Source of the DNA: Spirulina major PCC 6313
GTDB lineage: Bacteria; Cyanobacteriota; Cyanobacteriia; Cyanobacteriales; Spirulinaceae
Length of the DNA: 64,000 bases
Assembly: GCF_001890765.1 (NCBI RefSeq)
Contig: NZ_KV878783.1
Span: forward strand, 4,918,637 to 4,982,636
Direction: 5' to 3'
Part shown: piece after piece, positions 1 through 8,537 of the stretch
Layout: each line of letters begins with the position of its first letter
How positions within the stretch are numbered: position 1 is the first letter of the stretch
The notes under the pieces: generated by a model
The model's database searches: none
What the model was told of the DNA's origin: nothing
Seen by the model: only the letters and a program-made list of their open reading frames with translations
Program-made: the position numbers and the translations under genes

Positions 1-485
1 AACTGATCATCACCAAAATCAGCGAACTCCTGGGGATGCCCGCCGATGAATTTATTCGCGCCCGTGATGATTGTGGTGCGCCGATCTATTCAATGCCCCT
101 GATCCAGATGGCAAGTTTATACGCTCAACTGGCATCGGGGGAGCATCTTGATCTCGAACGGATTGTGCGAGCGATGACCTACTATCCGCATTTGGTGGCG
201 GGAGAGGGGGCCTTTGATACGGAATTGATGCGGATGACGGAAGGGGAATTAGTGAGTAAAGCCGGAGCCGAAGGCATTCAATGTATTAGCCGCGCTGGGG
301 AAGGATTAGGCTTGGCGATTAAGGTGCATGATGGGGCGAAGCGGGCGAAGTCGGCGATCGCGATCCACATTCTGCGGCAACTGGGCTGGATCACGCCCCC
401 CGTTGCCGAAACCCTATCGGAACAATTCATGAAACTCAGTCCCTATAAACGCCTGGAGGTGGTGGGGGATCTCACCATGCTCTAG
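1..485 (+). CDS. Asparaginase (PF06089-type), C-terminal part
   Basis: Partial gene: the frame is open from the left edge and ends with TAG at 483-485, so the true start is outside the window. The visible ~160 residues resemble the C-terminal half of the cyanobacterial/rhizobial type asparaginase family (Asparaginase_II, PF06089), including the glycine-rich segment GAEGIQCISRAGEGLGLAIK and a following KRAKSAIAIHILRQLG helix. The family hydrolyses L-asparagine to aspartate and ammonia in the cytoplasm. The family call is from memory of these motifs; substrate is not shown by the sequence. Confidence 0.8.
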   Translation, partial: LIITKISELLGMPADEFIRARDDCGAPIYSMPLIQMASLYAQLASGEHLDLERIVRAMTYYPHLVAGEGAFDTELMRMTEGELVSKAGAEGIQCISRAGEGLGLAIKVHDGAKRAKSAIAIHILRQLGWITPPVAETLSEQFMKLSPYKRLEVVGDLTML

Positions 486-651
486 GGGCATTCCGTCCCA
501 GTTTTTGGTCAAAATGAGCGATCGCCCCCCGGATCACCCCGGAATTTTCCACAAACTTGGTGGATCACTGGGCACTTGTCTTAAAATAAATGAAAAGATA
601 TGTAAACTTTTTTTAACCATCCTGCTGTCCTCTGCCGATTGGGGCGTACCA

Positions 652-1623
652 ATGACCTCTGTAAAATCCTTGTTTTCTCCCGTAGAAGCCGACCTTGACA
701 TTCTCAGCACCAACCTTAAAACCCTCGTGGGGGCCAAGCACCCGATTTTAAGTGCGGCAGCAGAACACCTCTTTGGCGCGGGAGGAAAGCGGATGCGACC
801 GGCGATCGTGTTGATGGTGGCGCGGGGAACCATGGCCGGGCAAGAGATTACCCCCCGCCACCGTCGCCTCGCTGAAATCACCGAAATGATTCACACCGCC
901 AGCCTCGTCCATGATGATGTCGTCGATGAGTCAGAGTTACGCCGCAATGTGGCCACGGTGAATAACTTTTTTGGCAATCGGATCGCCGTGTTGGCCGGTG
1001 ATTTTTTGTTCGCGCAGTCGTCGTGGTATCTCGCCAATCTGGATAATTTGCAGGTGGTGAAATTGCTCTCAGAGGTGATTCGTGATTTTGCCGAGGGGGA
1101 AATTCGTCAGGGGTTAAACCGCTTTGATACGGATTTATCCATCGAAGCCTATCTCGAAAAAAGCTATTACAAAACCGCGTCATTGATTGCCAACAGTGCC
1201 AAGGCTGCCGCTGTGCTCAGTGATGCATCGGTGGAGTTAACCCAAGACCTCTATCATTTTGGCCATCATTTCGGCCTGGCGTTCCAAATTGTGGATGATA
1301 TTCTCGACTTCACCGCCACCAGTGATGTGTTGGGGAAACCGGCGGGTTCGGATTTAGCGAGTGGGAATTTGACGGCTCCGGTGCTCTACGCCATGGAAGA
1401 GAAGCCCTATATTGCAGCGTTAATTGAGCGCGAATTTAGCCAAGCGGGGGATCTGGAGCAAGCCTTAGCAGCGGTGCGGGAAACGGACGGTATTGAGCGA
1501 TCGCGTGCCTTAGCAGCCCATCATTCCCAACAGGCGATCGCCCACCTCAAAACCCTGCCCCCCTCCCCCTGTGCCCAAGCCCTCGAAGATCTCTCGTCCT
1601 ATATCCTCACCCGGATGTATTAA
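652..1623 (+). CDS. sds: Solanesyl/polyprenyl diphosphate synthase
   Basis: Trans-prenyltransferase that extends allylic diphosphates with isopentenyl diphosphate, supplying the side chain of plastoquinone in cyanobacteria. The first aspartate-rich motif reads HDDVVDESELRR and the second is FQIVDDILDF; GGKRMRPAIVL is the conserved IPP-binding region. The frame is open from 505, but ATG at 652 gives MTSVKSLF and a 323-residue protein, the usual size for this family, so the upstream 49 codons are probably not translated. Chain length (C45 versus others) is inferred from the lineage, not read from the sequence. Confidence 0.9.
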   Translation: MTSVKSLFSPVEADLDILSTNLKTLVGAKHPILSAAAEHLFGAGGKRMRPAIVLMVARGTMAGQEITPRHRRLAEITEMIHTASLVHDDVVDESELRRNVATVNNFFGNRIAVLAGDFLFAQSSWYLANLDNLQVVKLLSEVIRDFAEGEIRQGLNRFDTDLSIEAYLEKSYYKTASLIANSAKAAAVLSDASVELTQDLYHFGHHFGLAFQIVDDILDFTATSDVLGKPAGSDLASGNLTAPVLYAMEEKPYIAALIEREFSQAGDLEQALAAVRETDGIERSRALAAHHSQQAIAHLKTLPPSPCAQALEDLSSYILTRMY

Positions 1624-1790
1624 GGGTGCATCATTCCTTGCTTTGAACCCAAGGGGCTAAAGCCGCCTTGTCTGGGCGTTTTGATCGGCGGAAGGGTGAT
1701 CAATTTTCCGGCCGCAGAGTGGCAGATTCAGGGCTGGGACGGGACAATGGAAAAGCGGATTTGTACAATCAACGCCATGGGAGAACGGGT

Positions 1791-2114
1791 ATGGAAAACA
1801 CCAACTGGATTCAAGAAATGCTCATGATTGGCGTGGGCACAACCTCATTCCTAGCGGAAAAATTAACCGAGGTCGGCGATCAATTAGTGACCGAAGGCAA
1901 GATTGATCCGGAACAAGCCCGCACGATTATTGATGAAGTGGTGGGCAAAGTGAAGACAGAACAGGGTAATTTTGAAGAGCGGATGCAGATCCAACTGCGG
2001 AATGTGCTCCAGGATTTTGGGGTAGCGCGGCAGTCGGAAGTGGATGAACTGCGCGGCCGCATTGACCGCTTGGAGCATCAAGTGCGAGATTTAGAAAATA
2101 AACTGTGGCGTTAA
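1791..2114 (+). CDS. Small phasin-like coiled-coil protein
   Basis: A 107-residue acidic helical protein starting at ATG 1791 ([14 protein letters not shown]); the frame is open from 1668 but the upstream 41 codons look non-coding. It has a hydrophobic N-terminal helix followed by a [14 protein letters not shown] linker and a C-terminal heptad region ([20 protein letters not shown]) typical of a coiled coil. This layout matches the small phasin family/poly(hydroxyalkanoate) granule-associated proteins found widely in cyanobacteria, where they may not bind PHA. Function is inferred only from architecture. It lies 16 nt upstream of the FKBP gene and may be cotranscribed. Confidence 0.65.
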   Translation: MENTNWIQEMLMIGVGTTSFLAEKLTEVGDQLVTEGKIDPEQARTIIDEVVGKVKTEQGNFEERMQIQLRNVLQDFGVARQSEVDELRGRIDRLEHQVRDLENKLWR

Positions 2115-2130
2115 GAGAAACAGAGTTTTT

Positions 2131-2679
2131 ATGCGTGAAATTTGGATTAGTTTTGGCGTGATGGCTGTCTGTGCGGTGGTTTTGATCACCTCGTTGGTGT
2201 TGGGTTTGGGGGCGGGGCCGAGTGCGATCGCCGCTGAAAGTCAGCCAACCCCTGATACACTGACGGAACGTGAGGCGGCTCCGGCCCCCACCATTGTTTT
2301 TGATGAGGAAGAAGCCCCTGTGAGCGACAGCACCATTGTGACAACGGATTCCGGTTTGCAATATGAAGTGATTACCCCCGCACCGGAAGGGGCAGCAAGT
2401 CCCACAAAGGGCAAACGGGTGACGGTTCACTATACGGGCACGCTGGAAAATGGGCAAAAGTTTGACAGTTCCCGCGATCGCGGCACGCCTTTTTCCTTCA
2501 AAATTGGCGTGGGTCAAGTGATTAAAGGCTGGGACGAAGGCGTGTTATCGATGCAGGTGGGTGAACGCCGCAAGCTGATCATTCCGCCGGATCTGGGGTA
2601 TGGGGCGCGGGGGGCTGGCGGCGTGATCCCCCCCAATGCTACGCTCATTTTTGACGTGAAATTACTGGCGACCCAGTAA
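2131..2679 (+). CDS. FKBP-type peptidyl-prolyl cis-trans isomerase
   Basis: 182 residues. An N-terminal hydrophobic segment (about residues 8-30, ending GPSAIAAE) is a signal peptide or anchor, so the enzyme probably acts in the periplasm or thylakoid lumen. An acidic linker follows. The FKBP domain covers about residues 88-182 with [42 protein letters not shown] and [14 protein letters not shown], all hallmark FKBP segments. It catalyses proline isomerisation in protein folding. A 10-bp-stem hairpin lies just past the stop. Confidence 0.92.
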   Translation: MREIWISFGVMAVCAVVLITSLVLGLGAGPSAIAAESQPTPDTLTEREAAPAPTIVFDEEEAPVSDSTIVTTDSGLQYEVITPAPEGAASPTKGKRVTVHYTGTLENGQKFDSSRDRGTPFSFKIGVGQVIKGWDEGVLSMQVGERRKLIIPPDLGYGARGAGGVIPPNATLIFDVKLLATQ

Positions 2680-2699
2680 GCGCGTTGGTTTGGATCGCG

Positions 2700-2729
2700 A
2701 TCCCTTTCGGTGTCTGCATCGAAAGGGAT
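2700..2729 (+). terminator. Hairpin after the FKBP gene
   Basis: Perfect 10-bp inverted repeat ATCCCTTTCG / CGAAAGGGAT with a 10-nt loop, 20 nt downstream of the FKBP stop. It is not followed by a clear T-run (next bases TCTGGTGTTT), so it may be a weak terminator or an mRNA processing/stabilising hairpin between this gene and anmK. Confidence 0.45.
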
Positions 2730-2763
2730 TCTGGTGTTTAAGGTGAATCGGGAGTAAAACAGC

Positions 2764-3915
2764 ATGCGGGTGATGGGGTTGATGAGTGGCACGTCCGTGG
2801 ATGGCATTGATGTGGCCTGTGTGACGATTGAGGGGCAGGATCTGGAGATTTGCGTCACCCTCGAAGCGGGGATCACTGTCCCCTACGCGCCAGAACTGCG
2901 ATCGCATATTCTCGCCGTTTGTGGTGGGGAACCCCTGACGGTGGCGCAGTTGACGACCCTCGATGATGCGATCGCCGTTGCCTTTGCCGAAGCGGCCCAA
3001 CACCTCCAGGCCAGCACCGGCCCCGTGGATTTGATCGGTTCCCACGGCCAAACCGTCTTTCACCGCCCTCCCCAGGGCGATCACCTCGGCTACAGCGTCC
3101 AACTGGGCCGGGGAGAAGTAATCGCCCAACTGACCCAAACGCCGACGGTGAGCAATTTCCGCGCCGCAGATTTGGCAGCGGGGGGCCAGGGTGCGCCCCT
3201 AGTGTCGCGTTTGGATGTGGCCCTCCTCAGCCATCCCACGGAGCACCGCTGCATCCAAAACCTCGGCGGCATCGGCAATGTTACCTATCTACCGCCGCGC
3301 CACATGTCAGATTGGCAACACCACATCATGGGCTGGGATACCGGGCCGGGGAATGTGCTGATCGATTTAGCGATCGCCCAACTCACCCATTACCAACAAA
3401 CCTACGATCTTGGCGGTCAATGGGCGGCCCAAGGTCAACCCTGTGCTGACCTGATCGACACCTGGCTGCAACATCCCTTTTTCCACCAACCGCCCCCCAA
3501 ATCCACCGGCCGCGAACTCTTCAGCCCGGACTACCTCCAGCACTGTTGGGAACAGGCCCAAGCCCACGGCCTCAGTGATGCGGATTGGCTCGCCACCCTG
3601 ACCGACTTCACCGCCCGCACCGTCGCCCTCAGTTACCGCACCTTTTTACCCCACCCGCCCGATCGCATCCTTCTCTGTGGTGGCGGCAGCCGTAACCATT
3701 ATCTGCGCGATCGCCTTGCCCACCACCTCGCCCCTGCTGGGGTGGAAACCACGGATCAGCACGGCGTAGATTCCGGCAGTAAAGAAGCGATCGCCTTTGC
3801 CGTCCTGGCCTATTGGCGCTGGCAGGATGGCAGTCCTGGCAATGTCCCCGCCGTCACGGGAGCCAAGCAGGCCTGTACCCTCGGTGAGATTCATCCCGTC
3901 ATCCGTCAGTCCTGA
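2764..3915 (+). CDS. anmK: Anhydro-N-acetylmuramic acid kinase
   Basis: 383 residues, the normal length. AnmK cleaves and phosphorylates 1,6-anhydro-MurNAc to MurNAc-6-phosphate in peptidoglycan recycling in the cytoplasm. The N-terminal phosphate-binding loop MRVMGLMSGTSVDGIDVAC, the GSHGQTVFHRP segment, NLGGIGNVTYLP and the WDTGPGNVLIDL motif are all visible and diagnostic, and the C-terminal LLCGGGSRNHYLRDRL closes the ASKHA fold. ATG at 2764 starts directly on the conserved N-terminus. Confidence 0.95.
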   Translation: MRVMGLMSGTSVDGIDVACVTIEGQDLEICVTLEAGITVPYAPELRSHILAVCGGEPLTVAQLTTLDDAIAVAFAEAAQHLQASTGPVDLIGSHGQTVFHRPPQGDHLGYSVQLGRGEVIAQLTQTPTVSNFRAADLAAGGQGAPLVSRLDVALLSHPTEHRCIQNLGGIGNVTYLPPRHMSDWQHHIMGWDTGPGNVLIDLAIAQLTHYQQTYDLGGQWAAQGQPCADLIDTWLQHPFFHQPPPKSTGRELFSPDYLQHCWEQAQAHGLSDADWLATLTDFTARTVALSYRTFLPHPPDRILLCGGGSRNHYLRDRLAHHLAPAGVETTDQHGVDSGSKEAIAFAVLAYWRWQDGSPGNVPAVTGAKQACTLGEIHPVIRQS

Positions 3916-3957
3916 GGGTATACTGGTGCATGAAAACCTATCGTCTAATATTGCGCC

Positions 3958-4413
3958 GTGTCTCACACCTTTCTGCTAGAGGAAGGACGCTGGACGTTCA
4001 AAGGTCACTGGTTAGAACGCAGTGGTGTACCCATTCCAATTCAGGGCAAAACCTTAATCGCCTGGGGACAAGAAAACTGGTTTACTTGGGTGACTCGCTT
4101 GGATTTTCCCAATAGTGAGCAGCCACCCATTACCCTACAGTACAGAGGCCGTCTAGATTTAGGCGATCGCCTCTATAATTTCGTCCTTCAACACAGTGTC
4201 TTTGGGCATATTGAAGGGGAAGGGTGGGTTGCACCGGACTCAATTGTGCAAACCTATCGTGTGATTAGCGATGATGAACGCCAAAGCCAGCGACAGAGCG
4301 GATTCGAGAGCCTATATCGCCTTGATGATCAAACCTATCTGCTTTCTAGTGGTATTTTTGTCGGGAATGCCATGACCACCACCCTAGAAGCAACCCTTCG
4401 TCGTCAAGGTTAG
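3958..4413 (+). CDS. Conserved hypothetical protein, GTG start
   Basis: 151 residues beginning at GTG 3958 (MSHTFLLEEGRWTFKG). No signal peptide, membrane segment or known catalytic motif. It is rich in beta-type residues with repeated aromatic patches (WTFKGHW, NWFTWVTRLDF, LQYRGRLDLGDRLYNF), which suggests a lipocalin- or jellyroll-like beta fold. I do not recognise the family with certainty. Codon use matches its neighbours, so it appears to be a native gene. It stands alone between anmK and the kinase. Confidence 0.6.
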   Translation: MSHTFLLEEGRWTFKGHWLERSGVPIPIQGKTLIAWGQENWFTWVTRLDFPNSEQPPITLQYRGRLDLGDRLYNFVLQHSVFGHIEGEGWVAPDSIVQTYRVISDDERQSQRQSGFESLYRLDDQTYLLSSGIFVGNAMTTTLEATLRRQG

Positions 4414-4531
4414 CTCTGTATATTTACTAAATTCTGTATGAAAATCAAGCCATAATGGTGGGGAAAGGCTAGCCTGCGCCTGAAGCCATTCCACCTCCAT
4501 CACCCATGGCTCTCAGAAGGGAATCGTAACT

Positions 4532-4939
4532 ATGACTGACCCAAACCTTGGTCGTCGCTTATCTAATCGCTATCATCTGGTTGAACTCGCGGGGAAAGGC
4601 GCGATGGGGCGTGTTTATCGTGCGGAAGATACGCTGTTGGGCGGGGTTAATGTTGCAGTCAAGTTTTTGGCGCAGACCCTGTTAAATCAGCGGATGCGCG
4701 ATCGCTTCGAGCGAGAGGCCACCATTTGCGCCCTCCTGGCCGAAAAAACGATGCACATTGTCCGCGTTAAGGATTACGGCGTGGATGACCATGATGTGCC
4801 CTACTACGTGATGGAGTTTCTCCAAGGGGAAAACCTCAGCGACATGATCAAAGCCAACGCCATTCCCTTCGGACGGTGTTTGAGTATTGTGCGCCAAGTG
4901 TGTCGGGGGCTGAACTGCGCCCACCAAGGCATCTTATTT
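4532..4939 (+). pseudogene. Ser/Thr protein kinase, 5' part cut by IS1
   Basis: N-lobe of a eukaryotic-type Ser/Thr kinase: glycine loop GKGAMGRVYRAED (residues 21-33), VAVKF with the ATP-binding lysine at residue 44, and the hinge YYVMEFLQGENL. Start ATG 4532 follows GAAGGGAAT. The gene is interrupted after codon 136 (ATC TTA TTT) by an IS1-family element at 4940-5841. The present frame runs 138 nt into the IS and stops at 5077, giving a product without HRD or DFG motifs and therefore inactive as a kinase. Confidence 0.9.
4932..4939. repeat. IS1 target-site duplication, left copy
   Basis: TCTTATTT at 4932-4939 is repeated exactly at 5842-5849, on either side of the element 4940-5841. Eight bp is a normal target duplication for the IS1 family. 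Confidence 0.9.
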
Positions 4940-4948
4940 GGTAGTGCA

Positions 4949-5416
4949 TTAGATTATTGTGGGGAAGGAGAGGATATCCTGCCAACTCCAGCGATGGTCA
5001 GTCAATCCTGCTCGTTGTGCCGCCGTGCTCTTGTAGCGACTGTGCTGCCAGATCCAGTTGAAATAACTCACCACTAAACGCACCGTCACCTTTGTCTGCT
5101 GCCACAGTTTGCCAAACTTGTTCTGTCGTCGATGCCACCTACCCGTCTGCTGCCTGATAATTCCATTGGTACGCTCCAACCGTTGCGTTTGGTCTTTGCC
5201 AATGTAGTGCTCAATTTCCAGCGGCAGTACCCGCTCATATCCTCCCCAGTTGTCACTATTCCATTGCTGGCAATGGGTCTTTCCCTCCGTGCTCACCACC
5301 AGTTCTTCAATCAGTTCATCGGTGTGTTTCCCCACTCGTGCTGCCAAGATTAACCCGCTCGAATCTGCCAAACTCATCGCAATCCAGCAATCGCCTACTT
5401 CAACTTCTTCGGGCAA
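4949..5416 (-). CDS. IS1 transposase, downstream frame (InsB-like)
   Basis: 155 residues on the minus strand, overlapping the upstream frame by 17 nt. It holds the rest of the DDE catalytic core: CWIAMSLADSSGLI, the second Asp region CQQWNSDNWGGYERVLP and the glutamate region LERTNGIIRQQTGRW. It is probably expressed as a fusion with the upstream frame by -1 frameshifting. Copy 2 reads LTARVG where this one reads LAARVG, the only protein difference I saw. Confidence 0.88.
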   Translation of the reverse strand: MPEEVEVGDCWIAMSLADSSGLILAARVGKHTDELIEELVVSTEGKTHCQQWNSDNWGGYERVLPLEIEHYIGKDQTQRLERTNGIIRQQTGRWHRRQNKFGKLWQQTKVTVRLVVSYFNWIWQHSRYKSTAAQRAGLTDHRWSWQDILSFPTII

Positions 5417-5777
5417 GCATTGTTTGTTTTTTTTTCACGAATGACCACATCTCATCAGCACTCACGTCCTCCGTTTCCACGCCCTGCACTTGGTCGTTAT
5501 GAACCAGCAAAGCTTTAGCACTGGCGGCACGAATAATACTGACCACGGTGTTATAGGCTAATCCGCTGATGCGGCTGACTCCTCGCAAGCTAGTGCCTTC
5601 ACTGTGGGCTTGAAGTACTTGCTCAATCTGCTCCGGAGTAACATGGCGATAGTAGTAGAGGGTGTCAAAACTCTCGGCAAAGGTTTGCTGGCAGTGAGGG
5701 CAGAAGTAGCGTTGATGACCATTGGGCATTTTGCCGTGTTTGTGGGTTTTGGGATGACCGCAGAGCCGACATTCCAT
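5400..5777 (-). CDS. IS1 transposase, upstream frame (InsA-like)
   Basis: 125 residues on the minus strand. An N-terminal zinc finger (MECRLCGHPKTHKHG and RYFCPHCQQTF) is followed by a helix-turn-helix (SLRGVSRISGLAYNTVVSIIR) and the first catalytic aspartate region SADEMWSFVKKK. In IS1-family elements the active transposase is made by -1 slippage on an A-run into the downstream frame; here the run is 9 A (minus strand) at 5427-5435, just after the WSFV codons. Confidence 0.9.
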   Translation of the reverse strand: MECRLCGHPKTHKHGKMPNGHQRYFCPHCQQTFAESFDTLYYYRHVTPEQIEQVLQAHSEGTSLRGVSRISGLAYNTVVSIIRAASAKALLVHNDQVQGVETEDVSADEMWSFVKKKQTMLARRS

Positions 5778-5841
5778 AGTTTTAGTGCAGTGGTAACGAT
5801 TCCTCTACTTTACCAAACCCACATCATTTTGACGCACTACC

Positions 5842-6956
5842 TCTTATTTAAAGGGGAACCCAGCCAAATCATTCACCGGGATATTAAACCCAGTAACATC
5901 CTCATCACCCAAGATCCCAGCGTCGGGGAACTGGTGAAACTGCTGGATTTTGGGATTGCGAAATTAATCGAAGCCAACCGGGATCAAACCCATTCTTTTA
6001 TGGGGACGTTGGCCTACTGTTCGCCGGAACAGATGGAAGGGAAAGAATTAGATCATCGCTCGGATATCTACAGTCTGGGGGTGACGCTCTACGAGATGCT
6101 CTCGCGGGATATGCCCCTGTTGCCGGAAAATAATTCCTTTGGGGGCTGGTACAAGGCGCACCACGAATTCCGACCGTTGCCCCTGCGCCCGGAGTTAAAA
6201 ATTCCGCCGGAGTTGAGCCAGTTGGTGATGCGGTGTTTGGCGAAAAACCCGGAGCATCGTCCCCAGTCGGTGCAGGAGATTTTGCAACTGATTGAACCGA
6301 TGGAGGTGGAATTCAACCGATCGCAGAAAATTGCGCAATTGGATGCGATCGCCACCACCGCCGCAACCTCAACCACCCCTAGTATCCCCTCCACGATCGA
6401 AAATGCTTGCTGGAGTAAACAATGGCCCAGCAATAAACCGCGCCAAAAAATTGTTTTTCCCCAAATCATCCGCTCTGAAAGCGATGCCGTTGCCTCCCTC
6501 TGGGTGATGCTGGAATTAAATGACATTGTTAACCGACGCTCCAGCACTCGGTATAATCAGTTTCTCTTTTCCACCATTCCCCATCCGATGCTGTTGTGGT
6601 TAACGGTGCTTTACAACCGTCAGCACGGAGCGCGTTGGTTGCCCTGTTATCTTGACCTCAAAACCCCCATGGGTCAGCAAGTGACGCGCTTACTGGGTGA
6701 AATTGGCCATTATCGGGTTTTGTTTTTCGCCCTGGAAAATCCTGCCCGCTGCGAACATGTAACCACCACCACCATTGACCCCGAACAATGCCAACGCCTC
6801 CAAGATTGGGTGCAAATTAGCAAGGGCATTCCCGACGCGGGTCAAGCGGCGATGAGTAAAGGTTTGCTCCGGCAGGAACTCGAAAAGTTGAAGCCCAAAA
6901 TCCTGATGAAGCTCGAAGCGAACCACAATAGTGTTTCCACCCGTCCCCCTTATTGA
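5842..6956 (+). pseudogene. Ser/Thr protein kinase, 3' part after IS1
   Basis: Continuation of the kinase begun at 4532. The segment starts with the second TCTTATTT copy; reading from 5850 (AAA GGG GAA) continues the original frame exactly. It holds the catalytic loop IIHRDIKPSNIL, the DFG motif LLDFGIAKL, GTLAYCSPEQM and DIYSLGVTLYEML, then a ~210-residue C-terminal region with no recognised domain. An open frame from 5604 reads out of the IS into this segment but lacks the ATP-binding lobe. Intact, the kinase would be 504 residues. Confidence 0.9.
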
Positions 6957-6987
6957 CCCCAGGCGATCGCATCACTGACGCAGGGGC

Positions 6988-7869
6988 TTATTCTTGAGGT
7001 GAAAAGAAGAGGACGGGAAACCAACTATGGCGCAAGATTTCGTTGGCAAAGCTCGGAGCAGTCCAATCCATTAACGCGCCTCGACTGACATAGGCTGTTG
7101 CGATCGCACTGATATCAAACTCCAGCGCCACATCATTCAACTCATCCATCGGGTCTCCCGAACGCACCACCGTTTCCACCTGCAAGCCGTAGGCTTCCAG
7201 TTCCGCCTGAACATCTGCTAGTTTTTCCTGGGCCATTTGTTCCTCAACCTCGTAGCGAAACTCCCGTCGGCCACCGCTTTCTGTGATCACCCACACCAAC
7301 AAACAGGCTTGCAAACGCTGCTGATCGTTCTGCGGGAGGATGGTTTTCAGTTCTTGAATCAAATACTGTGCGGCTTCACTGCCATTGTAGGGAATTAAAA
7401 GATAGCGCCAGAGGTGTTGACAGCGGAGGCTTAGCTCTTCGCGGGTGTAGGTGGAAATCAGTTGCGGGCGCAGGATCATCAGGGGTTGTGTGAGGCTGCG
7501 GGTTAACCCCACCGTGGTACTGCCAAAAATGGTTTCTTGTGCCAAGCTGCGGGTCGGGGTTCCCAGCATAACCACTTGACTGTGGTAATGGGCTACCAAC
7601 TTAGGGATGGTTTCAGTGGGCTTACCGGACACCACTTCAATCTGCACCTCAGTGTCAGCAGGACAATCCATCGTTGCCGCTAGTAGCCGGGTTCGAGCCT
7701 GATCTATTTTTTCGTGATCCACCCGTGGCACGCCCCATTCGTCCCAAAAGGGCACAGTGTGGACAAAAACAATCTGTTGGCAACCGCTCGCCGCTAACTC
7801 AGGAACAAAATGGATCAGACGATGTAAACCATCTGAAAAATCAGTGCAAACCAGGCAACGTTCAAACAT
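6988..7869 (-). CDS. Universal stress protein with two UspA domains
   Basis: 293 residues on the minus strand. Two tandem UspA domains: residues about 1-140 (MFERCLVCTDFSDG; VVMLGTPTRSLAQETIFGSTTVGLTRS, resembling the G2xG9xG(S/T) nucleotide loop) and about 150-290 (YLLIPYNGSEAAQYL; ISAIATAYVSRGALMDWTAPS). Double-UspA proteins are common in cyanobacteria and bind ATP or AMP; the role in stress is inferred from the family. It is convergent with the kinase gene, 31 nt between stops. Confidence 0.88.
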   Translation of the reverse strand: MFERCLVCTDFSDGLHRLIHFVPELAASGCQQIVFVHTVPFWDEWGVPRVDHEKIDQARTRLLAATMDCPADTEVQIEVVSGKPTETIPKLVAHYHSQVVMLGTPTRSLAQETIFGSTTVGLTRSLTQPLMILRPQLISTYTREELSLRCQHLWRYLLIPYNGSEAAQYLIQELKTILPQNDQQRLQACLLVWVITESGGRREFRYEVEEQMAQEKLADVQAELEAYGLQVETVVRSGDPMDELNDVALEFDISAIATAYVSRGALMDWTAPSFANEILRHSWFPVLFFSPQE

Positions 7870-8207
7870 AAGCGGGAGCGGGTGAAGGGTCAGCTTCCTT
7901 TCATTATCCTATGCTTGTTGAATTTCGCTGTGGCTTGCTTAACACAATGGTGCAGAAGAGGTGCGATCGCACAAGGGTGAGGAGTAAAGGGATCGGCGCA
8001 GCACCGCCGGTGGCGAGAAAGGATGCTCCCAGAGAAATCACAGCCTAATCTTCTGCTGGGGATGAGAGGGTTGTGATTGGGGGGTTACCCGTCGGGTCAC
8101 GGTTGAGAGTAACGGTCTGAGGGAGCGCCCCGCGTCCCTAGCATTTTCCGCTGTGGACAGTGCAAGAGAACTGAGGTCGGCCTCGCCGTTCCTGGGGATC
8201 TTGTCAG
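7870..8207. other. Intergenic region between nblA and the usp gene
   Basis: 338 nt without a convincing gene. It contains one HIP1 octamer and, next to nblA, a small hairpin CGGC-GAG-GCCG (near 8180-8195) that could terminate nblA. Several GC-rich inverted segments lie between 8000 and 8170, so a small RNA is possible, but I recognise no known RNA family. The frame 8038-8226 has low-quality composition and is not called. Confidence 0.4.
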
Positions 8208-8390
8208 CTAGGCTCCAATCCCCCATTCGTGCCGCAGAAACTCTTTGTACATGTTTTCACGCACCAACATTTGGCGATACATGTTGACCAAGAATTCTTG
8301 GGCCTGTTCACGACTCATCTGATTAACTTGAGTCTCGAACGTGCGGATGTTGAATTGTTGCTCCAAAGATAGATCGATGGGCTTGGACAT
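8208..8390 (-). CDS. nblA: Phycobilisome degradation protein NblA
   Basis: 60 residues starting at ATG 8390 with a good Shine-Dalgarno GGAGG 6 nt upstream. The sequence MSKPIDLSLEQQFNIRTFET and the C-terminal helix with LVNMYRQMLVRENMYKEFLR are diagnostic for NblA, the small adaptor that targets phycobilisomes for Clp-dependent breakdown during nitrogen or sulfur starvation. The frame stays open upstream to 8537, but that extension runs through the promoter and is not part of the protein. Single-gene unit. Confidence 0.95.
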   Translation of the reverse strand: MSKPIDLSLEQQFNIRTFETQVNQMSREQAQEFLVNMYRQMLVRENMYKEFLRHEWGIGA

Positions 8391-8455
8391 AGTGACCTCC
8401 AAACGACATAAAGACGTTGAACTGACATCCCAATCAGCAAAGCGAATTGGTGATG

Positions 8456-8485
8456 ATATTACAAAACATAACAAAGGCTTGACAA
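8456..8485 (-). promoter_or_regulatory. Candidate nblA promoter
   Basis: On the minus strand, TTGTCA (8480-8485) and TAATAT (8456-8461) are separated by 18 nt, a good sigma-70-like pair about 65 nt before the nblA start. A second TTGACT lies 15 nt further upstream. nblA is generally starvation-induced; I see only an imperfect GTA-N8-GAC, not a clean NtcA site GTA-N8-TAC. Confidence 0.45.
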
Positions 8486-8537
8486 AAATGCCAGTCAATA
8501 TTGATACCGTTTTGTGATTTCTCCAATTCTGACCCAT

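Larger units (their letters stand above)
4940..5841 (-). mobile_element. IS1-family insertion sequence, copy 1
   Basis: 902-bp element. Its ends are GGTAGTGCATTAGATTATTG at the left and the complement of GGTAGTGCGTCAAAATGATG at the right, so the outer 8 bp match as terminal inverted repeats. It carries two minus-strand frames, InsA-like and InsB-like, joined by a 9-T/A slippery run at 5427-5435. It interrupts a Ser/Thr kinase gene with an 8-bp target duplication. A second copy at 58686-59587 has the same length. Confidence 0.93.

Noticed and set aside
7970..8170. Known structural RNA (6S, SRP, RNase P or tmRNA)
   Set aside because: GC-rich inverted segments are present, but none of the conserved cores of these RNAs is recognisable.
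8480..8520. NtcA-binding site upstream of nblA
   Set aside because: Only GTA-N8-GAC was found; the required TAC half is missing, so I do not call a site.
8391..8537. N-terminal extension of nblA
   Set aside because: It would translate the promoter region; NblA is about 60 residues and the GGAGG lies at ATG 8390.
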